Positions 1 through 5,823 are shown, counted from the stretch's first letter. The stretch is DNA of 6,703 nucleotides from Planctomycetota bacterium (GCA_021828935.1 JAJZCU010000116.1:1-6703); one strand, 5' to 3'. Numbers and translations are program-made. The notes: generated by a model from the sequence alone, not told the origin.

Positions 1-881
1 TTGTGCCGTGTCTTCACGGGCACGCCCACGCGGTACATATCCTGTTCGGCTTCCAACATGCAGGCCAGCACGCGTTCAGGAATGCTGCCGAAATAATGAT
101 CTTCCATTTCCTGGCCCTTGGGCGGCTTGGCGCCGAACAGGGTGCGGCCGGCGTTGATGAGGTCAGGCCGGGCGAAATAGAAATTTTTATCAATCAGGAA
201 ATACTCCTGTTCCGGGCCCACGGTGGTGAATACTTTGGTAACATTGTTGTGGCCAAAAAGCTTCAGCACGCGCAGGGCCTGGGTGGAAAGTGCTTCCATG
301 GAACGCAGCAGGGGGGTTTTTTTGTCCAGGGCTTCGCCGGTCCAGGAAACGAAGGCCGTGGGAATGACCAAAATCGTGCCGTTGGGGTTTTCCAGAATGT
401 AGGCCGGCGAAGTGGGGTCCCAGGCGGTGTAGCCGCGGGCTTCAAAGGTGGCGCGGATGCCGCCGGAAGGGAAGGAAGAAGCGTCGGGTTCGCCGCGGAC
501 GAGTTCCTTGCCAGAAAATTCGAGCAACGCGCCGCCGCTTTCCGTGGGGGCCACAAAGCTGTCATGCTTTTCGGCGGTCAGGCCGGTCATGGGGTAGAAT
601 AAATGGGTGTAATGGGTGGCGCCCTTTTCCACGGCCCAGTCTTTCATGGCGCTGGCCACGGCGTCGGCGATGGAAGGATCAAGCGTTTGGCCTTTTTTGA
701 TGGTCTGCTGAAGCTTTTTGAAGATCATCTTCGGCAAACGCTGGCGTTGCACCTCTTCGCCGAACACGTTCGACGCGAAGATGTCCTTCATGGGCGTGGT
801 TTTGTAGTTCACGCGGGGGGCAATAACTTTTTGACTGGTCAGCGCCGCAATGGCTGCGCGGCGTGCGGTGGTGGAACCCAT
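1..881 (-). CDS. glnN: Type III glutamine synthetase, N-terminal part (runs off the left edge)
   Basis: ATP-dependent ligation of ammonium to glutamate, the main cytoplasmic route of nitrogen assimilation in bacteria using this form. The 293 visible codons read through highly typical GSIII blocks: [15 protein letters not shown] (79-93), TAEKHDSF (102-109), [20 protein letters not shown] (121-140), [19 protein letters not shown] (142-160), [15 protein letters not shown] (181-195), [11 protein letters not shown] (221-231, carrying glutamates expected to bind active-site metal), [13 protein letters not shown] (245-257), DHYFGSI (261-267) and KTRH (290-293). In the family KTRH is followed by NEVAP, just beyond the edge; full proteins are roughly 700 residues, so about 40% is here. 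The ATG at 879-881 is chosen because GGAG lies 9 nt upstream (AGGAGTCGCTCATTATG). It is the first gene after a 544-bp gene-free stretch and probably has its own promoter. One small oddity is LFYPMTG (94-100), where many GSIII proteins have WFQPLTG. Confidence 0.96.
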   Translation of the reverse strand, partial: MGSTTARRAAIAALTSQKVIAPRVNYKTTPMKDIFASNVFGEEVQRQRLPKMIFKKLQQTIKKGQTLDPSIADAVASAMKDWAVEKGATHYTHLFYPMTGLTAEKHDSFVAPTESGGALLEFSGKELVRGEPDASSFPSGGIRATFEARGYTAWDPTSPAYILENPNGTILVIPTAFVSWTGEALDKKTPLLRSMEALSTQALRVLKLFGHNNVTKVFTTVGPEQEYFLIDKNFYFARPDLINAGRTLFGAKPPKGQEMEDHYFGSIPERVLACMLEAEQDMYRVGVPVKTRH

Positions 882-887
882 AATGAG

Positions 888-895
888 CGACTCCT
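888..895 (-). promoter_or_regulatory. Ribosome binding site of glnN
   Basis: On the minus strand CAGGAG is followed after 9 nt by the ATG at 879-881. It fixes the start of glnN and excludes the out-of-frame ATG about 40 nt upstream, which has no correctly spaced site. Confidence 0.75.
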
Positions 896-915
896 GTAAG
901 TACCAACATTCTCCG

Positions 916-931
916 ACTGCCCAACGGCAGT
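916..931 (-). other. Stem-loop in the glnN leader
   Basis: ACTGCC-GTTG-GGCAGT on the minus strand forms a perfect 6-bp stem with a 4-nt loop, ending about 35 nt before the glnN ATG. It leaves the ribosome site free and has no following T-run, so it is not a terminator in the glnN direction. A role in mRNA stability or regulation is possible but only inferred. Confidence 0.5.
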
Positions 932-967
932 GGCGATTAATTTTTTAGGCACAAGCATAAAACGGGG

Positions 968-996
968 ATTGTAAAAATTCAGGGCTTGGGCCGCAA
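968..996 (-). promoter_or_regulatory. Candidate proximal promoter of glnN
   Basis: On the minus strand TTGCGG (991-996) and TACAAT (968-973) are separated by 17 bp. The -10 matches 5 of 6 sigma70 positions, the -35 only 3 of 6. Transcription would begin near 961, giving a leader of about 80 nt. Judged by sequence match alone, so tentative. Confidence 0.3.
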
Positions 997-1088
997 GCAA
1001 CCAACGCAGGCGCAGGGGATGCGACCTACCACGGGCTATTTTAAGCGGCGCGGGTAGCACAATGCGTATTTAGAACAATCCGCCATGG

Positions 1089-1105
1089 GCGCAGCGCTGC
1101 TGCGC
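1089..1105. repeat. Perfect 7-bp inverted repeat (stem-loop)
   Basis: GCGCAGC-GCT-GCTGCGC: two perfect 7-bp arms around a 3-nt loop. Neither side is followed by a T-run, so a terminator is unlikely. It lies between the two candidate glnN promoters and would be in the long leader if the distal one is used. Confidence 0.5.
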
Positions 1106-1151
1106 ATAAAACCTAAAACGTAGCCGAAGCTTATGCTAAACGATAGCAAGG

Positions 1152-1177
1152 ATTATACCGAAACGTGCGGTGGTCAA
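1152..1177 (-). promoter_or_regulatory. Candidate distal promoter of glnN
   Basis: The minus strand carries a perfect TATAAT (1152-1157) and a near-perfect TTGACC (1172-1177). Their spacing is only 14 bp, shorter than the usual 16-18, and there is no extended -10 TG. If used, it would probably need an activator and would give a leader of about 265 nt before glnN. A dyad sits immediately upstream at 1187-1209. Confidence 0.35.
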
Positions 1178-1186
1178 ATAGCAGGC

Positions 1187-1209
1187 GCCAGCCGTGGCGC
1201 CGGGCTGGC
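1187..1209. repeat. Dyad upstream of the distal glnN promoter
   Basis: GCCAGCC and GGCTGGC form perfect 7-bp inverted arms around a 9-nt centre that itself contains GGCGCC. It begins 9 bp upstream of the -35-like box, a natural place for an activator site. GC-rich, so chance or a simple RNA hairpin cannot be excluded. Confidence 0.4.
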
Positions 1210-1242
1210 CGCGAAGGCCGCTTTTCATCCGGCTGACTCCAG

Positions 1243-1258
1243 TATTTGCGTGCAAATA
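1243..1258. promoter_or_regulatory. Palindromic candidate operator TATTTGC-GT-GCAAATA
   Basis: Two perfect 7-bp arms flank a 2-bp centre. Unlike the other hairpins here it is AT-rich within a GC-rich background, which makes chance less likely and a dimeric regulator site more plausible. It lies about 65 bp upstream of the -35-like box at 1172-1177. The regulator is unknown. Confidence 0.4.
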
Positions 1259-1385
1259 GCCGATATTCTTGCCCCGGCGGGCGAATCGCATTTTTTAACA
1301 ATTTTCAATGGCCGTGGCGGCGCCGAAAATGCATCCACTGCGCGCCGATTGTGCAAAGGGCGGTAGCAGCGGAAGTTTTTGCCTG

Positions 1386-1415
1386 AAAAATAGGCGGCGG
1401 TTTAGCCCCGCGCCC
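1386..1415 (-). terminator. Possible weak terminator after the glycosyltransferase
   Basis: Ten to forty nt after the stop codon the minus strand has a GC-rich imperfect stem (GGGCGCGGGG with CCGCCGCC, containing a bulge and a mismatch) followed by TATTTTT. The T-run is short and the stem imperfect, so this is only a suggestion. Confidence 0.3.
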
Positions 1416-1425
1416 GGCCGGCTCG

Positions 1426-2925
1426 TCATCCCACCCATGCCCCAGCGCCGTAGCGCAATGCCAATAACGCGAATGCCACCGCAGAGAACGCCAGGAGCAG
1501 CGGCCCCAGCCATCGAAACCGGATGATCACCGAACCGGCAATGAGTTGCAGCGGAATGACCACCTGCATGTAGCGCCCCATGGACATCCAATGGCCATTG
1601 GAAGGCGACGATCCGGCCAGGCAGTTGGCAAAGTAGGGCACGCCCCAAAACAGCCAGCCCAGCATCTCCGCCTCAAAAGAAAGGAATCGTGCGCCCAATA
1701 GCAAGAGCGCCAGCGGCGGCACAACCACGCATGTGGCTTCCCAGAGCCGGGGAAAATCCACCGGGCGCAGCATGGCATAATAAAAAAAGTTGGACAAGGG
1801 ATGCACGGGATTTAAGCCGTAGCTGAGCGTGTAAATGTTAATACCGGAATGCCACGCAGCCTGGGCATGCAAAAAGGCCAGGGGATGTCCGAACCGCAGG
1901 GCCAGGAACGTCATGTATGCGCCAAGGCCAACCAAGCTTAATGCGCCCCATAAGGCGCAGCGGAGGAGACGTGGCGCCGCCGGCAAGTCTGTTCTTAAAA
2001 GGTACGTCAACGCCAGCACCGGCGCCAACAGCGCCCCCTGCGGCGAACAGGCCGAGGCGACCGCCGCCACGCCCGCGGCCCGTAACCAGTAGCGGCTTTG
2101 GATGGCCATCAAAAACAGCGCAATTAAGAGAACAAAAAGACTTTCCGCGTAATTGACGTAAAGAAAGATGCTGGCGGGCCCGAACAGCAAAAACACCACG
2201 GACCACAGCGCGGCCGTGTCGTTGGAAAACAAATCCCAGCGTCGCGCAATATGCCAGGATGAAGCATCAACCTCTTCCCAGGGCATGCGGTTGTAAAAGT
2301 GCCGCCGCGCGAACGCGAACATGATCACCGCCGCCATGAGCACGCATAAATCAGAAACCAGGGTTAATGACTTATGCACCGACCAGTGCGTAAAGTCATG
2401 CACCGCCAGCGCCAGCATCGGATACAGCGGAAACCAACTGACGGTTTCCAGGTGCAGCCGGTTGGTCTTGGGATCGTATGTGGTTGGAAAAGTGTAGCCG
2501 TGTTTGACAATCTGCGCGTAGCGCTGACCATCCCACTGGGTAAACTCGCGTCCCGGGCGCGAAAAACTTGGTAACTTAGCGTGTTCCGCGGTCTTTAACT
2601 GCCGCCGGATCAAGGCCGTGTGGCCGTTGCCCTGCATCCTGGCCTGGTTGAGCTTCACATGCCAATAGGCGGACCGTTGGCGAAGCGTGGCCTCTTCGAG
2701 CCGGCGGTGCATGCGCGAGCCTTCACGGGCGCAGGCATGGGCCAGCAGGATGCCCATGATGGCCAGAATGGCGGGCAAAAAAGTGGACCACCACCGTTGG
2801 GGCGGAGCTTTCTCGGGGCTGTGCGCTAACAGCGATGGAATTTGTGCCTCGGCCATGCTCAGCAGAATAATCGAACGACGGGCATGCGTAAAACCAGCAG
2901 GGCGAATGGCGGCGCCATGGCTCAT
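1426..2925 (-). CDS. PIG-V-like GT-C glycosyltransferase, multi-pass membrane protein
   Basis: Probable glycosyltransferase using a lipid-linked sugar on the outer side of the inner membrane; acceptor and sugar cannot be read from sequence. 499 residues with about ten hydrophobic segments, the first near 47-65. The motifs match the PIG-V/Gpi18-like mannosyltransferase family (Mannosyl_trans2) in order: WDGQRYAQIVKHGY (131-144), where D132 in the first extracytoplasmic loop is the expected catalytic acid; FPLYP (165-169); GPASIFLYVNYAESLF (249-264); PQGALLAPVLAL (295-306) in the position of the family's conserved small-residue stretch; and MGRYMQVVIPLQ (449-460). The ATG at 2923-2925 lacks a strong ribosome site; ATG at 2854-2856 (residue 24) is an alternative that would leave a cytoplasmic N-terminus of about 23 residues before the first helix. 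It begins 35 bp after dsbD on the same strand, with no terminator between, so co-transcription is likely. Family assignment is firm, mannose specificity is not. Confidence 0.82.
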   Translation of the reverse strand: MSHGAAIRPAGFTHARRSIILLSMAEAQIPSLLAHSPEKAPPQRWWSTFLPAILAIMGILLAHACAREGSRMHRRLEEATLRQRSAYWHVKLNQARMQGNGHTALIRRQLKTAEHAKLPSFSRPGREFTQWDGQRYAQIVKHGYTFPTTYDPKTNRLHLETVSWFPLYPMLALAVHDFTHWSVHKSLTLVSDLCVLMAAVIMFAFARRHFYNRMPWEEVDASSWHIARRWDLFSNDTAALWSVVFLLFGPASIFLYVNYAESLFVLLIALFLMAIQSRYWLRAAGVAAVASACSPQGALLAPVLALTYLLRTDLPAAPRLLRCALWGALSLVGLGAYMTFLALRFGHPLAFLHAQAAWHSGINIYTLSYGLNPVHPLSNFFYYAMLRPVDFPRLWEATCVVVPPLALLLLGARFLSFEAEMLGWLFWGVPYFANCLAGSSPSNGHWMSMGRYMQVVIPLQLIAGSVIIRFRWLGPLLLAFSAVAFALLALRYGAGAWVG

Positions 2926-2960
2926 TCTCGCACGGCTGAAGCCCCGCGGCGTCGCGCATG

Positions 2961-5003
2961 TTATCGCGTTCTGGCCCGGGCCAGGGCGCGCTGCAATTGG
3001 CTGAAGGTGTAACGGTCTGGAACCAAGACGGGGCGCAGTGGCTGGCGCGGCGAAAACACGGCCAGGAACGGAATGGAATGGCTTCCCAATTTAATTAGCA
3101 AAGCGGTGGCGACCGGATTTTCGCCGGATAAACTGGCCCGTAACAGCACTGCGTGGTTGGCGCGAAAGAGCCTCCGGGCCGCGGAAGTATCCAGCACGGT
3201 AGCCGTGAGCACGCGGCAGTTGGTACACCACACCGCGCTCCAGTCGACGACCACCATGCGCCCGGCGGCCAGGCCGGCGCGAAGCCGCGGCACGCTGAAC
3301 GGCTGCCAGGTCAGGGATCTGGGGCTCACGGATGGCCCCCGAAGCGGCGTGGCGATACTCACCGGCGCGGCGGGCGTGGCGGAGCGGACCACCGCGTTGG
3401 CATGGCCGCTGGTGGTTCCCGCCGTGGCCGTGCTTATTCCCATCAAAGTATACAAGCCAAAGGCAACCAGCCCACCAATGAGCACGGACGCCGCGCGGAT
3501 GGACCAGATTTTTACCGGCTCCATGTTCAGGTTCGGGATGTTGCCCCACGCCCAGCACACGGCGGCCAAGATCAGGGCCGCATACATGGCCCAATGAAAG
3601 AACGGCGGCGCCTTGAGTTCGTTTAACAGGAATATCGCCACGGCCACCATCACCAGACCCAAAAATTGTTTGAATAGTTCGCTCCAGCGGCCCGCGCGGG
3701 GCAGTCGCGCCAGCAACTGCGGAAACGCCGCCAGCACTACATAAGGTATTGCCATGCCCACGCCGATAACGGCCATCATCAGCACGGAAATAGCCAGCGA
3801 ATTGCTAAACGCGAAGGCGATGACGGGGCCTAAATACGGCGCGCTGCATGGAGTGGCCAAGAGTGTCGCCAGCGTGCCCATCATAAAAGAACCAAAATAT
3901 CCCTGAGTGGGCGGTTGGGCCTGTGTAACAGCCCGTGGCGCGGAAATTGTCCACACGCCCAGCATGGACAATGCCAACGCCAGCACCACAAAGGCCAGGG
4001 CCACGACAAACCACGGCTGTTGGAATTGACCGCCGTATAAAACCTGACCATGCCACAGTAGGTGATACAGGCCCAGGGCCAAACCCAAGGCTGCGAAAAA
4101 AAAGATGATCCCCGCCGAAAATACCAGGCTGTGCGCAACGGCCACCGCGCGGCGGCCATGCGCGTGCTGCACCATTGCCAGCACTTTTACGGGAATCACC
4201 GGCAAAACGCAGGGCATGATGTTTAATATCATTCCGCCCAAAAGTGCGAAAGCCAGCAGCGCCGGGAGCGGCTCACCGGGGCCAATCTGAAATTGCTGCG
4301 CTTTAATCCATGCCAGTTGGCTGGCCGCCGAGGCGCTTGCGCTGCTGCTTGAAACCGTCGGCGTGATGTGCATGGCGGAACTGGATTTGGTCGGGCGCCG
4401 TTTGACAATGTTTGGGTGGTTCGGGCTTTTGGGTGCTGGGCCGCCAGTGCGCGGTGGTACGGTGATGTGTACCGTGGCCTTTTGAAACTCCGGCAGAGAA
4501 CACGCTCGGGCATTGCACGCCTGGGAAAGCAATTGAACATGAATGGTTCGCGGCCCCGGCGCAGCCCCGGCAGCGACGGTAAACGGCAGGCGCATCACTA
4601 CGCGGCCGACATAAACCGCCAGCTTTCCCTTGGGCGACATTTCTTTTGAGACCGTGATGATCCTGGCCTTGGGGTAGGTCGGAGCGCCAAATTTTAAGGC
4701 CGGCACGGGCTTGGCGGACAGTTTGGTGGGTAACAAATATTTGTCCAGCGGATGGGCGCTTTGCAGGTGATAACCGCGGTTTACGTGAACGGAAACACGG
4801 ATGACGCCGCGGCCACCCGGTTTTATTTTGGAAGGATGCACCGTGGCCGTGATGGTGAAATGTTGGGGCATGGAGAAAGCGGCAGCGAAGGCCCGCGTTG
4901 GGGCCGCGACTGCGAAAAATATGATGAGGCAGAAAACCAGAAGCGCGCACTGGCGCTGCCAAACAACTAAAATACTGTCGGCGGCATTCCGCGAGCGAAC
5001 CAA
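2961..5003 (-). CDS. dsbD: Thiol:disulfide interchange protein DsbD
   Basis: Carries electrons from cytoplasmic thioredoxin through the inner membrane to periplasmic thiol proteins (disulfide isomerases, cytochrome c maturation). All three family domains are present in 680 residues. A signal sequence (about 18-40) leads to a periplasmic N-terminal domain (about 45-183) with the redox pair C163 and C168 in QACNARACSLP. A Ser/Pro-rich linker (184-235) follows. The eight-helix membrane domain (about 245-520) has both expected cysteines, C265 in NIMPCVLPVIPVKV and C386 in LLATPCSAPYLGP. After a second linker the C-terminal thioredoxin-like domain (about 565-680) carries VWCTNC (C593, C596) and the probable cis-proline P645 in SIPF. 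The start is TTG at 5001-5003, as GGGAGG lies 6 nt upstream and no in-frame ATG occurs before residue 45, which would delete the signal sequence. In this thioredoxin domain RASLSG replaces the DWT-like segment common in relatives. Confidence 0.94.
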   Translation of the reverse strand: MVRSRNAADSILVVWQRQCALLVFCLIIFFAVAAPTRAFAAAFSMPQHFTITATVHPSKIKPGGRGVIRVSVHVNRGYHLQSAHPLDKYLLPTKLSAKPVPALKFGAPTYPKARIITVSKEMSPKGKLAVYVGRVVMRLPFTVAAGAAPGPRTIHVQLLSQACNARACSLPEFQKATVHITVPPRTGGPAPKSPNHPNIVKRRPTKSSSAMHITPTVSSSSASASAASQLAWIKAQQFQIGPGEPLPALLAFALLGGMILNIMPCVLPVIPVKVLAMVQHAHGRRAVAVAHSLVFSAGIIFFFAALGLALGLYHLLWHGQVLYGGQFQQPWFVVALAFVVLALALSMLGVWTISAPRAVTQAQPPTQGYFGSFMMGTLATLLATPCSAPYLGPVIAFAFSNSLAISVLMMAVIGVGMAIPYVVLAAFPQLLARLPRAGRWSELFKQFLGLVMVAVAIFLLNELKAPPFFHWAMYAALILAAVCWAWGNIPNLNMEPVKIWSIRAASVLIGGLVAFGLYTLMGISTATAGTTSGHANAVVRSATPAAPVSIATPLRGPSVSPRSLTWQPFSVPRLRAGLAAGRMVVVDWSAVWCTNCRVLTATVLDTSAARRLFRANHAVLLRASLSGENPVATALLIKLGSHSIPFLAVFSPRQPLRPVLVPDRYTFSQLQRALARARTR

Positions 5004-5009
5004 ATAGAA

Positions 5010-5015
5010 CCTCCC
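5010..5015 (-). promoter_or_regulatory. Ribosome binding site of dsbD, deciding a TTG start
   Basis: GGGAGG on the minus strand stands 6 nt before the TTG at 5001-5003. It is a strong match to the anti-Shine-Dalgarno sequence and is what supports the non-ATG start. Confidence 0.75.
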
Positions 5016-5021
5016 GCATAC

Positions 5022-5049
5022 GGCGCCGCAGCGTTGGCGCAGGCGCGCC
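5022..5049 (-). other. Alternative hairpins in the dsbD leader
   Basis: In the minus-strand leader, GGCGC (5045-5049) can pair with GCGCC (5036-5040) over a 4-nt loop, or that same GCGCC can pair with GGCGC (5023-5027) over an 8-nt loop. The second form ends about 8 nt upstream of the ribosome site. Mutually exclusive pairing is visible, but in such GC-rich sequence it may be accidental. Confidence 0.25.
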
Positions 5050-5100
5050 GGCGGCGGGCCAGTTTCCGCTTCGGGACAGCCTTCGCAAACATGCGTCGGG

Positions 5101-5112
5101 GCGACGCGTCGC
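5101..5112. repeat. 12-bp perfect palindrome between xre and dsbD
   Basis: GCGACGCGTCGC is its own reverse complement. Its left half can instead pair with GCGTCG at 5093-5098 (loop of three). There is no T-run, so it does not terminate the XRE gene. It would be in the dsbD leader or act as a protein site; function unknown. Confidence 0.4.
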
Positions 5113-5130
5113 GCACTGTCAATGGGGCGT

Positions 5131-5160
5131 ATTATGCGGCGCCGCGGCCTGGCCCATCAA
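5131..5160 (-). promoter_or_regulatory. Candidate promoter of dsbD overlapping the xre stop codon
   Basis: On the minus strand TTGATG (5155-5160, 4 of 6 consensus positions) and CATAAT (5131-5136, 5 of 6) are separated by 18 bp; the -35 contains the XRE gene's TGA. The spacer includes the palindrome GCGGCGCCGC (5136-5145). It would give a leader of about 120 nt. Read-through from the XRE gene is also possible, since no terminator is seen. Confidence 0.35.
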
Positions 5161-5666
5161 GCGTGGTGGGATTCATGCGATCCGCTGCCGCTGCCATTGA
5201 CATTCTCAGTGGCTGCTTGGCCATTGCGGTTACCTTGCGGAACGACGCCTTCGCGTGGCGGATCATGGGCTAGGTCGCGCGCGGGTTCATGAGCCGGATC
5301 GCGTGCTTGGTCATGGGCCGCAGTGTGTCCCGGATGATGGGCCGAGTTGGCGGCTTGTGGGGCGTCGGGCGACGCACCGGGGGCGTCGGCAGCCAGTGGC
5401 GGCACGGACGCGAGCTTAAAATCGATCGGTTCGCCCCGGATAAGCCATAATAGCGGGGCGTTGGTAATGCGGCTGGCGCGGTCCAGCACATCCACTGGTG
5501 GAATACGCCCCTTTTCATAGTAATTATAAGTGGAGGGGGACAGATGCAGCAGGCTGGCGAAGTGCGACTGGCCGCGGCCGCCGCAGACTCGTACCCGGAG
5601 ATCTTTGAGCCGTTGGCAAATCGCCGCCAGGGATTCAAATTCAGGTGGTTGCATATCGTTTTGCAT
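5157..5666 (-). CDS. XRE-type helix-turn-helix protein with repetitive His/Ala/Asp tail
   Basis: Probable DNA-binding regulator of 169 residues. The Cro/C1-like domain covers about 19-79: RLKDLRVRVCGGRGQ leads to helix 2 (SHFASLLHL, 34-42) and recognition helix SPSTYNYYEKG (43-53), then IPPVDVLDRAS and the domain-ending WLIRGE (74-79). After it comes a Pro/Ala-rich linker and a tail with 8-residue repeats (PGHTAAHD, QARDPAHE, PARDLAHD, 112-135), then a Gly/Ser stretch ending SHESHHA. The tail is probably disordered; its histidines could bind metal, but that is a guess. The ATG at 5664-5666 is chosen because GGAG lies 9 nt upstream; a TTG at 5748-5750 in the same frame would lie inside the promoter. 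No sensor domain or membrane segment is seen. It lies 153 bp upstream of dsbD, so controlling dsbD, itself or both is possible. The domain resembles regulators I associate with Planctomycetota. Confidence 0.85.
   Translation of the reverse strand: MQNDMQPPEFESLAAICQRLKDLRVRVCGGRGQSHFASLLHLSPSTYNYYEKGRIPPVDVLDRASRITNAPLLWLIRGEPIDFKLASVPPLAADAPGASPDAPQAANSAHHPGHTAAHDQARDPAHEPARDLAHDPPREGVVPQGNRNGQAATENVNGSGSGSHESHHA
5264..5344. repeat. Degenerate 24-bp tandem repeat inside the XRE gene
   Basis: Three full units start with CATGGGC, CATGAGC and CATGGGC at 5264, 5288 and 5312, and a partial fourth with GATGGGC at 5336. The 24-bp period keeps the reading frame and encodes the 8-residue repeats of the protein tail. 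Divergence among units suggests an old duplication. Confidence 0.7.
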
Positions 5667-5671
5667 GTTCA

Positions 5672-5680
5672 GGCTCTCCA
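5672..5680 (-). promoter_or_regulatory. Ribosome binding site of the XRE gene
   Basis: TTGGAGAG precedes the ATG at 5664-5666, with GGAG 9 nt upstream. This selects that ATG over the in-frame TTG further upstream and over a second in-frame ATG four codons downstream. Confidence 0.65.
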
Positions 5681-5722
5681 AAAAAAGACGCCAATGCGAA
5701 TCAGATGCTCTTTCCCTTATTA

Positions 5723-5750
5723 AGTATAGATTCACAGTGGCAAAAGACAA
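5723..5750 (-). promoter_or_regulatory. Promoter of the XRE gene
   Basis: On the minus strand TTGTCT (5745-5750, 4 of 6) and TATACT (5723-5728, 5 of 6) are 16 bp apart, about 57 nt upstream of the XRE start codon. It is the best sigma70-like promoter in the window, lies in an AT-rich island, and follows a terminator. Expected transcription start near 5715. Confidence 0.55.
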
Positions 5751-5756
5751 CTGCCA
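5738..5756. promoter_or_regulatory. Candidate operator over the -35 region of the XRE gene
   Basis: TGGCA and TGCCA are inverted 5-bp arms separated by 9 bp, about one and a half helical turns centre to centre, and they bracket the -35 box. A dimeric XRE protein bound here would block the polymerase, consistent with autorepression. Short arms, so inference only. Confidence 0.35.
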
Positions 5757-5823
5757 ATTGTCGCAGGCTGGAAAATTCCCAAGTCTTTTTAATACAAGGG
5801 TTTAAGGCAGTGAAAAGGGGGAT

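Larger units (their letters stand above)
882..1425. other. 544-bp gene-free region upstream of glnN
   Basis: No convincing gene is seen on either strand. A plus-strand open frame of 77 codons (1133-1366) has no good ribosome site and no recognisable protein pattern. What the region does hold is regulatory-looking: two candidate minus-strand promoters (-10 boxes at 1152-1157 and 968-973), a 7-bp-arm perfect inverted repeat TATTTGC-GT-GCAAATA (1243-1258), a second 7-bp-arm dyad (1187-1209) directly upstream of a -35-like box, and two perfect stem-loops in what would be the glnN leader (1089-1105 and 916-931). The part next to the glycosyltransferase may hold a weak terminator for that gene. Long regulatory regions before glutamine synthetase genes are common, but no known riboswitch or sigma54 element was recognised. 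Confidence 0.6.

Noticed and set aside
3..602. Plus-strand open frame of 199 codons at the left edge
   Set aside because: It lies opposite the glutamine synthetase, whose minus-strand translation matches family motifs all the way. The plus-strand protein is Gly/Phe/His-rich with no recognisable domain.
839..1060. Minus-strand open frame crossing the glnN start in another frame
   Set aside because: It overlaps the clearly coding start of glnN out of frame, has a non-ATG start, and shows no family pattern.
1133..1366. Plus-strand 77-codon open frame upstream of glnN
   Set aside because: No good ribosome site, no recognisable protein pattern, and it covers the candidate promoter and inverted repeats. 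Kept as non-coding.
882..1425. Sigma54 promoter (GG-N10-GC type) for glnN
   Set aside because: I looked for TGGCAC-N5-TTGCA on the minus strand and found only partial matches with wrong spacing.
3073..3626. Plus- and minus-strand open frames of 150-175 codons inside dsbD
   Set aside because: They are opposite or out of frame with the C-terminal half of dsbD, which has the thioredoxin motif VWCTNC in frame.
4303..5088. Minus-strand 261-codon open frame overlapping dsbD in another frame
   Set aside because: The dsbD frame holds all expected domains and cysteines over the same DNA; this one is Arg/Pro-rich shadow sequence common in GC-rich genomes.
5264..5344. CRISPR-like array
   Set aside because: The 24-bp units are contiguous with no spacers and lie in frame within a coding region.
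5667..5750. Longer XRE protein starting from TTG at 5750
   Set aside because: That start lies within the -35 box of a good promoter and has no ribosome site, while the ATG at 5664-5666 has GGAG 9 nt upstream.
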